Assembly: GCF_022682495.2 (NCBI RefSeq)
Contig: NC_071388.1
Coordinates: forward strand, 82,089,073-82,153,072
Direction of reading: 5' to 3'
DNA from: Desmodus rotundus
Lineage: Eukaryota; Chordata; Mammalia; Chiroptera; Phyllostomidae
Length of the DNA: 64,000 bases
The first letter of the stretch is position 1, and each line of letters opens with the position of its first letter. The translations under genes and the position numbers were made by a program. Below are positions 57,278-64,000 of this stretch, piece by piece. The notes below the pieces were generated by a model that was not told where the DNA came from, made no database searches, and was given only the letters and a program-made list of their open reading frames with translations.

Positions 57278-57498
57278 CTCTGGCTGGTGTGGTTAAGTGG
57301 ATTGAGTGCCTGCCTGCAAACCAAAGGGTCACTGGTTTGATTCCCAGTCAGGGTACATGCCTGGGGTTTGGGCCAGGTCTCCCAGTAGGGGACACGCAAG
57401 AGACAAACACACAGGGATATTTCTCTTCCTCTCTTTCTCCCTCTCTTCCCCCTCTCTAAAAAAATAATAAGTAAAATATTTAATAAAATAAAATAAAG
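57278..57498 (+). mobile_element. Ves SINE with short target duplication
   Basis: A complete sense copy: 'ctctggctggtgtggttaag' head, a 'tcactggtttgattcccagt' box B, 'cagggtacatgcctggg', 'tcccagtaggggacacgcaa', a CT-rich linker, and an AATAAAATAAAATAAA tail. TGAATGTT is repeated at 57267-57274 and 57499-57506, next to the element ends. Opposite orientation to the neighbouring SINE at 56932. The small minus frame 57199-57399 is its antisense shadow. Confidence 0.92.
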
Positions 57499-57506
57499 TG
57501 AATGTT

Positions 57507-59285
57507 TATCTGGTCATTTTGTTAAAGATAAACAATGTTTTAACATAACGTTAAATTCTTACAAGGCCCACACGTTCTATAAAACTATTAACAGGTACAC
57601 ATTTTACTGCTATTTTCTTTCTATTAGGGTTTTCAATTAGTGCTATTTGCAGATTAACGTGATAAAAGTCAGAAAAGAACAATGATATCTGATGTGAATT
57701 AACTAAAAAGATATTATTTTAACTTATATCCACAGAACAAAAACATCTATTGTTATGTAGGGAAGGCTAAGCCATCTAGAATTTTTTGGATAATTACAAA
57801 AACTGTTTGCTGTATCTTTTCTTTGATGATTTCTTTGCAAAGTACAATAGACCTCTGCATTGTACATTTGTGTAACATGTGCATGGAGGATGCTTACTTA
57901 CCTCTTTCAAAAGAGCTCATTTATGTAATCACACCAGGAAAGGATACTGAGTCACAGGAAGGTCAAGGAAAGGAGACTAGTTATTAAAAGTGGGTAGCAG
58001 GAATTTAATACTTGCCAAAAGAAGAAATTAATTAGAGTTTAAAATGCATTTATAAAAATAGTGTCATATTTTCATAGCATTTCAAGTACTGAGAATAATA
58101 CAAGTAATAATATGCAATAATGATACAAGTTATAATGGTATTTTCCCACAAGTCTTCTATAATTTCTAGTTAAAATCAAGTGTGATGCCACAAAATGTGT
58201 ACAGTTGCATTGTATCAATTCTTCTTTTTAATATGTACTTAAAAACCATTTGCATCTATTTTTCTGTTAGCATTCAAAAAGCTCCATAAAATTCTATTAT
58301 GATGTTAGACTTTATGGGAAACTATCAAAACATATTTAGTTAATTCAGTGGATGTTTCAATACAGTAAAAATCCCAAAATGGAGCCACCAATTATTGAAC
58401 CGATTTCATGCTGCTTATAATGCATTTGGTACATGCTCTTCATATACCATTCGTCATGTTTCTTATGTATATATTTGCTCTCTAAAAATTTAAAATACAT
58501 TTTAATTTCACTATTAGGTAGAAACTCTGCATTTTTATGGACAGTTATCACAATTTCTACTTGTTTTGTTGTCATTATAATCCAATGCTTTGAATCAAGG
58601 CATTCCTTCATTACATTTTAAAAATCAGGTCACTGATAGAATCAGTAGTAATTATGAACTTAGATTATTGATTCCTTAAAGCACTTATATAAGAAATTAT
58701 CCACTAGTGGATTCAAAGTGTAATCAGACATATTTAATCACATAAAATTATACTTCCTTTAATTCCTGCCAAATGGAACATTAATTACTATTGGATCATG
58801 AGTGAGTAAGTAGATAATAAAAGTGTGAAGGTGGCAAGGGAACGTACCACCAGCAGGAGAAGCGACAAAGGAAAACTGAACTCTCTGCGTTTAGCTGGGC
58901 CAGTCCTCTAACCTACATTTCACTGCGAAAGTCAACTGATGTTTGAAAGAGTAGGAAGCCTGACTTTATTCTAAAAACAACAGGCAACTTACCAATTAAG
59001 TTACCTATAAAAGAGGAAGATTCAAGATCAGAGACACAGACACATTAGACAAAAGTCATTTCTCTTTCAACATCAGTGTGAAAACATTTTTATCTTGTAT
59101 CGGAAGGACTTCAGCACTATGCCAGTTCCTGATTTGGTCAAATACATGAATGAATGGGCAAGTTAAGAGGGAGAAAAGACTTGATAATGTGATTAACATG
59201 TAGTGAAGAAGAAGACACTGATATCTCAGGACTGAATTCACATTTTGCCTACTTTCATTAACGTGGATGTATTATGCTTATGAAA
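57507..59285. other. unassigned AT-rich DNA
   Basis: No repeat or gene is recognised. An 84-codon minus frame (58357-58611) has no recognisable motif. Confidence 0.4.
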
Positions 59286-59286
59286 T

Positions 59287-59392
59287 TAGATTTATACTAT
59301 AAAATTATTAAATTTATACTATATAAACTATATACTATAGTAGTAAACTATAGTATACTACTATATAGTAAACTATATAAACTATACATATA
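59287..59392. repeat. palindromic TATA/ACTATA repeat
   Basis: Interleaved TATACTATA, AAACTATA and TAGTATAC units with inverted symmetry over about 105 bases. Left and right halves can pair as a long hairpin. There are no flanking transposon ends. Confidence 0.75.
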
Positions 59393-59533
59393 ATCTGAAG
59401 GATGTCCTAGAAATTTTCTGACTTTGTTTGGAGTGAACCTTAAATATCATATACAAAGAAAAAATAAGTCAACTAAAGTCTGAATCTCTTATGGACTGGC
59501 CTCTCCCTCTTAGGAAAAGTCTCCTTTATTTAT
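59393..59533. other. short spacer
   Basis: No recognised element. Confidence 0.4.
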
Positions 59534-59534
59534 T

Positions 59535-59892
59535 TAATTATTACATTTTTTAAATTGAATTTACTGGGGTGGCATTGGTTAATAAAAGTATGTAAGTTTC
59601 AGGATTACAATTCTACAACACATCATCTGTATATTGTATTGTGTGTTTACTCCTCCAAGTTACGTCTTCCTCCATCACCATTTATCCCCCTTGCTCTTTT
59701 CTACTTCCTCCCATCCCCACCTTCCCTCTGGTAATCAGCATACTATTGTCTGTGTCCATACATCTTTCTTTTTTTTTCTTTGTTTAATCCTTTTGCCCTT
59801 CTCACCCAGTACCCAACTCCTTCCATTCTGACAGCTGTCAGTCTATTTTTTGTATCCATAAGTCTGTCTCTACTTTGTTTATCAGATTTGAA
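59535..59892 (-). mobile_element. L1 3'UTR fragment, antisense
   Basis: 'ggggtggcattggttaataa', 'cacatcatctgtatattgta' and 'ccatcaccatttatccccct' follow the order of a bat/laurasiatherian L1 3'UTR read antisense. The pyrimidine-rich end (59750-59880) is the same tract as in other L1 3'UTRs. The 65-codon plus frame here is chance. Confidence 0.75.
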
Positions 59893-61018
59893 AAAAATAT
59901 ATCAATGAAAATATAGTTTTGTGTCAGAATTTGGTTTTAAATTAATTCCTGACTGATGTGAAGAAAATAACAATAGGACATTAGAAATGCCTTAATCATA
60001 GCGTTGGTAAGAGAGAATACATTATTTGGGATTTCTTAGTGAAATTCCCTTGCTTATTAATACACTCAAGTAACTAGAAGGTCAGGCTTACTTCATGACT
60101 TTGTAATACTGAAGTCATAAACTCTTGAATTTTCTGTATTGTCTTAAAAGGCCAGTTGAAAAGCAACGTGTGAAGCATGATATATCGATCAAGTTTAAAT
60201 TTAAACATGGGCACCTTGGTTCAAATATTCTAGCAGGAAGTTGAATGTTAAAGTCAAACCAAAGAGGGAGTGTGAGACTGCACCCTTGCGTACCTGTTAG
60301 CTGCATTCCTCGCGTGCCGATATATCTACGTGTGCCTTCCCCGTTTTCCTGACCACGGATCCCAGTGAATACACTTGCTTAGGCTACTCGGGGTTCATTA
60401 TTGATTACATTGCTAGGCCTTAGGGCTTTCTGAAATTTCCTAAGATCACAATGTGACAACTGAATTATGTCAAGATTCAGTCTTTGCATGTGCCAGTGGG
60501 AGTGAAATAGAGAAAAGTGTTCTTCTCTATCCCTAACACTAATCAGTGACTAGAACCTTTGAAGTTCTTGCACACTTTTCTCAGTGACACTCTTCACATC
60601 GTGAGTATTTTAAGATAAATATGAAATGACTAGCTGAGAAAACAGGAGGACTCAACGACAAATCATTACCGTGATTTTAAGGCCCTGAAAGCGCTGGTCC
60701 TCCATTACTTTCCTGTTTCCTTTATTCTTTCTCCTTGAGGCACACCTGTCACTATGATTTTTGTGTGTGTTTGTGTTTATGTGCATTTTTCTGAGGAAGC
60801 AAGGCATGGTAACAAGTCAGATTCTTTGTGACCACTCTGCCTTCAGCTTCAGATGGTCATCTCTCAGAGATCTTCATAGTTCACCCTCACGCCATTAAAT
60901 CCACACAATAACACTACATCATCAGGAGACTTTTTTGCCATCCTACGTAAAATTTCAATACCTTTTGCCCCAAATTTAACAGATTCTTCTCTGCTATATA
61001 CTTTATTGTTAGCACTTA
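59893..61018. other. unassigned spacer
   Basis: No recognised element. 60130-60420 has more CpG than its surroundings and may be an unrecognised LTR-like repeat, but no ends were found. Confidence 0.35.
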
Positions 61019-61021
61019 ATA

Positions 61022-61150
61022 CCACTGGAATGGGCAAAAGTAGATTTACAGTTGTTCATATGGAAAATAATGCAATAATTAACAAATAATAATAGAAGAA
61101 TACACTGTATTTTGTGTACTCACAACTGTAAGCCTAAAGTTGCTCCACCC
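61022..61150. mobile_element. small palindromic mariner-type MITE
   Basis: About 130 bases whose ends are inverted copies: GGGCAAAAGTAGATTTACAG on the left and, on the minus strand, GGAGCAACTTTAGGCTTACA on the right. TA dinucleotides flank both sides (61020-61021 and 61151-61152). The middle is A/T-rich. This is the form of short non-autonomous mariner relatives (MADE1-like). It needs the transposase of another mariner to move. Confidence 0.75.
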
Positions 61151-61649
61151 TATACAAATATCACATAAAACCATTATGTGATTATTGGATAGTTTATGGA
61201 GTCTTTGTTTAAATCTTCTGTCCTTTTTATAATTTTTGATTATTATGTTTTTAAATTATTCTTTATTTTTCAATTACAGTTGATATATAATGTATATTAG
61301 TGTCAGATGTACACCTTCAGAGATTAAACATTATATAATTTACCAAATGATCATCCCTATAAATCTCATACCCATCTGACACCACACACAGTTATTAGAA
61401 TATTATTGACTATATTCCCTGCGCTCTACTTTACATTCCCCATGACTGTTTTGTAACTGCCAATTTGTGCTTCTTAATCCCTTTACCTATTTCACCCATC
61501 CCCCAACCTCCCTCCCATCTGGCAACTGTCAAAATGTTCTCTGCGTCTATCAGTCTGTTTCTTTTCTGCTTACTCATTATTTTGTTATTCTATTTTAGAT
61601 TCAATTGTTGATAGGTAAGTATTTATTGCTATTTTGTTCATATTTTAAC

Positions 61650-61737
61650 TTCTTCTTCTCCTTCTTCTTCTTCTTCTCCTTCTCCTTCTCCTTCTCCTCC
61701 TCCTCCTCCTCCTCCTCCTTCCATCTTCTCCTTCAAG
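61650..61737. repeat. (CTT/CTC)n pyrimidine microsatellite in HAL1
   Basis: CTTCTT, then CTTCTC, then seven or more CTC units on the plus strand. It lies just downstream of ORF1 in element sense, where the HAL1 and L1 3'UTRs are purine-rich. Confidence 0.85.
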
Positions 61738-61739
61738 AG

Positions 61740-62640
61740 GACCCTTTAAGATGTCACATACTACCAGTTTGGTCATGGTGAACTCCTTTAACTTTTTCTT
61801 TTCTGGGAAGCCCTTAATATGTCCTTTGAATCTAAATGATAACTTTGCTAGGTGGGTAATCTTGGTTGTAGGTCCTTATTTTTCATTGCTTTGAATATTT
61901 CTGGCTGATCTCTTCTGGCCTACAAAGTTTCTGTTGAGAAGTCAGCTGATAGTCTTATGGGAACTCCCTTATAGTTAACTATTTATTTATTTGTTCATTT
62001 TATCTTGCTGCTCTTCGGAGTCTCTCTTTGTCTTTAACCTTTGGCATTTTAATTATGACGTGTCTTTGTGTGGGCATCTTTGAGTTCATTTTGTTTGGGA
62101 CTCTCTGCATTTCCTGGACTTATATGTCTATTTCCTTTACCAGATTAGGGAAGTTTCCTGTCATTACTTTTTAAAACAGGTTTTCAGTTTCTTGCTTTCT
62201 CTCTTATCCTTCCAGCAGTCCACGTTGTGAATGTTGATAAGCTTGCAGTTATTTCTGTGACTCCTTACACTATCCTCACTTTTTGGACTCTTTTTTCTTT
62301 CTGCTAATATGATTGGGCATTTTTTGCTCCTGTATAGTCCAAATGCTTTTTGATTCTTGGCTTCATCTACTCTACTGTTGATTCTCTTTAAATTATTCTT
62401 AATTTCAGTTAGTGTATCCTTCATTTTTGACTGGTTCTTTTTTATGGTTTCCATGTGCTATTTTATGCTCTTGAATTTCTCTCTAGGTTCATTCACTTGT
62501 TCTGTAAGTTCATTGAACATTCTTACAACCAGTGTTTTGAACTCTGTCTCTGGTAGATTTTTTTGTCTCCATTTTGTTTAATTCTTTCTCTGGACTTTTG
62601 TTCTATTCCTTTATCTGGGATGTGTTTCTTTGTCTCCCAA
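61740..62640 (-). pseudogene. HAL1 ORF1 remnant
   Basis: The coiled-coil part is readable at 62164-62454 (minus) as 'KMKDTLTEIKNNLKRINSRV' before frame loss. The C-terminal domain (62160-61740) is recognisable only by nucleotide similarity to the ORF1 at 40126-40976 and carries stops. It is older than that copy and not translatable. Confidence 0.7.
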
Positions 62641-63919
62641 TTTTGGCCACTTCCCTGTGTTCATTTCTATACATTAGGTTGGGTCGCTATGTTTGCCAGG
62701 CTTAGTTGAGTGGCCTAATGTAGTAAGTGTCCTATAGGGTCCAGTAGCAGAGCCTCCCCATTCATCTGAGCTGGGCATTCCAGGTGCACCCCACCCCATG
62801 TGGGCTGTGTGCACCCTCCTGTTTTAGTTGAGCCTTGATTGCTGTTGGCATGTCAGTTGAAAGGATTAACCCTCAGGCTGATCAGCTGCAAGGACTGCCT
62901 GCAACCACTGTGGAGGGTCAGCTGTGCATAGGCCCACCCACAGAGCAGGACTTAACTTCAGTGGGGCTTTGGTGCCTGCTGAGTCCTCCCATTGAGTGTG
63001 TCACTTGTGGAGGTGGTTGAGTGGCGTTTCAATGTGGTCTTAAGCTGTCCACTAGGTGTGCTGACTCTGGGGCCTCCCAGAAGGTACAGGCCAAGCTTAC
63101 ACACCAGCTATGTTCTGCCTGGGGCCACCAGACATGAGCTACAAAGCAATCTGAAGATGCCTACTGCTTGTGTTGGGCTTAAAGGTGCCCAAGAGAGAGA
63201 CCAAGCTGTGAACCAAGGCTGGCTGCCACTAGTGATGGGACTAAGGCCACTTAATGAGAGGTATAGGGCATTCTGAGGCCAGATGCTGCTTATTTGAGAG
63301 ATTTTAGTAAAATCTGAAACATGAACCCAAACAGGCCGTTTTCATGGAGAAGCCACTGGAAATAGCTTGGGTGGGCCTGCAAGTTGGTGGGGTAGGGATC
63401 TCAGGGAATCATCACAGTGGGATGGACAGTGATACCCAGATGATGGAGACCAGATATGGTGTCAGCCTGCCAGCTCTGTGGGGGAAGGGCTCATCAAAGG
63501 AACAGTGGCCTCTGCCAGCATATCTGTGTGAGAGAAACCTGCCCCTCCAGCTCTTACCCTGATGCCAGACAACTTAGTTTCTCCATACATGTTCCTAGTG
63601 CCTTTGGAGCTGCTGCCCCAGGACTGGAGCTTAGAAGGAGTGAGTCAAAGTAAGTCCATGTGTGGGCCCTTTAAGAGAAAATTCCTGGGACTCCAGCAGC
63701 CTTCTGTCCGATTCAACCACAGTCCCTGCTAATTTTTACATGCAAAAGTTATGGGGCCTTCTCTTCCTAGCACTGGAAGCATTGGGTAGGGGACCTCGAT
63801 CCTCAGGGGGGCCCCGGCAGACAAGGTATCTCTCCTGATTTTTATCTTCCACACGTGGATGTAGAACCAGACTGTTCTGCATTTCTGCCCCTCCTAATGT
63901 TCTTGATATGGTTTTGGTT

Positions 63920-63943
63920 TTTTTTTTTTTTTTTTTTTTTTTA
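63920..63943 (+). repeat. T homopolymer of about 24 bases
   Basis: A near-uninterrupted T run after GGTTTTGG within the HAL1-like 5'UTR (minus). In related L1 5'UTRs this position has a short A-rich stretch, so this is probably a slippage expansion, not a separate retroelement tail. Confidence 0.7.
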
Positions 63944-64000
63944 TCCTTAGTAGTAGTATTTTGGTTCAGCTAGATTTCAGGTGGTTATGAATGATGGTTG

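Larger units (their letters stand above)
61240..64000 (-). mobile_element. second HAL1-like element, running off the right edge
   Basis: Minus-strand order from the right is a long 5'UTR (64000 to about 62640), an ORF1 remnant (about 62640-61740), a purine-rich (GAA/GGA) tract (61650-61737), and an L1-type 3'UTR (61620-61240). ORF2 is absent, as in HAL1. Antisense landmarks of ORF1 ('cctggacttatatgtctatt', 'ttaccagattagggaagttt') match those of the element at 39707-41474. This copy is more diverged, and its 3'UTR is the older L1M type. The 5' end is not in the window. Confidence 0.75.

Noticed and set aside
63920..63943. Poly-T as the A tail of a separate antisense retroelement
   Set aside because: Sequence continues as L1/HAL1 5'UTR-like on both sides and no target duplication is visible, so it is taken as homopolymer growth.

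Overview
This window looks like nuclear DNA from a placental mammal, most likely a bat of the Yangochiroptera (microbat) group. It is AT-rich and made almost entirely of interspersed repeats. The strongest taxonomic evidence is three or four tRNA-derived SINEs of the bat 'Ves' type (22.75, 34.29, 56.93 and 57.28 kb), LINE-1 3' ends with the G-rich 3'UTR typical of bat L1, half-LINE-1 (HAL1) elements, and fairly intact mariner elements. Older mammal-wide repeats (MIR, L2, L1M, Tigger/Zombi-like, MaLR-like) fill much of the rest. I found no operons, CRISPR array, bacterial or phage genes, and no convincing host exon, tRNA or snRNA gene. All open frames above about 110 codons that I could identify lie in, or antisense to, retroelements. 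The window is best read as intergenic or deep intronic.

Layout. 0-9 kb: mostly unassigned AT-rich DNA with an L1 3'UTR remnant, a MIR, and a Tigger/Zombi-like DNA transposon (6.25-7.61 kb). 9.27-10.09 kb: solo class II-like LTR 'A' on the minus strand. 10.4-16.5 kb: L1M 3' end, L2 tail, a 13.5-13.9 kb ancient repeat, and a second Zombi-like element split by an LTR-like block. 17.7-19.6 kb: a young L1 3' end next to an older inverted L1. 22.7-26.1 kb: a Ves SINE, an ERV1-like LTR with three 39-bp leader repeats, and an old L1 ORF2 remnant. 30.1-32.3 kb: one ancient repeat split by solo LTR 'B' (perfect 6-bp target duplication) and by a second LTR-like block. 34.3-35.8 kb: a Ves SINE and a 0.9-kb L1, both with target duplications.

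36.6-41.7 kb is the most layered part. It holds an L1 with a twin-priming inversion, LTR 'C' inserted into its ORF2, a mariner fragment, and an old L1 carrying a complete 1.77-kb HAL1 bounded by a perfect 13-bp target duplication. 45.5-46.3 kb: a mariner interrupted by a 188-bp L1 tail. 49-52.1 kb: L1 tails and a 0.68-kb mariner. 52.8 kb: a 160-bp polypyrimidine tract. 57-64 kb: Ves SINEs, an L1 3'UTR, a palindromic mariner MITE, and a second HAL1-like element that runs to the right edge.

None of the mobile-element proteins appears functional. The L1 reverse transcriptase site is mutated, ORF1 is frameshifted, and the mariner transposases are truncated. No undescribed gene system is supported. 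The value of the window is its nested-insertion record: HAL1, twin-primed L1, and LTRs whose U3 and R/U5 parts suggest recombination between retroviral lineages.
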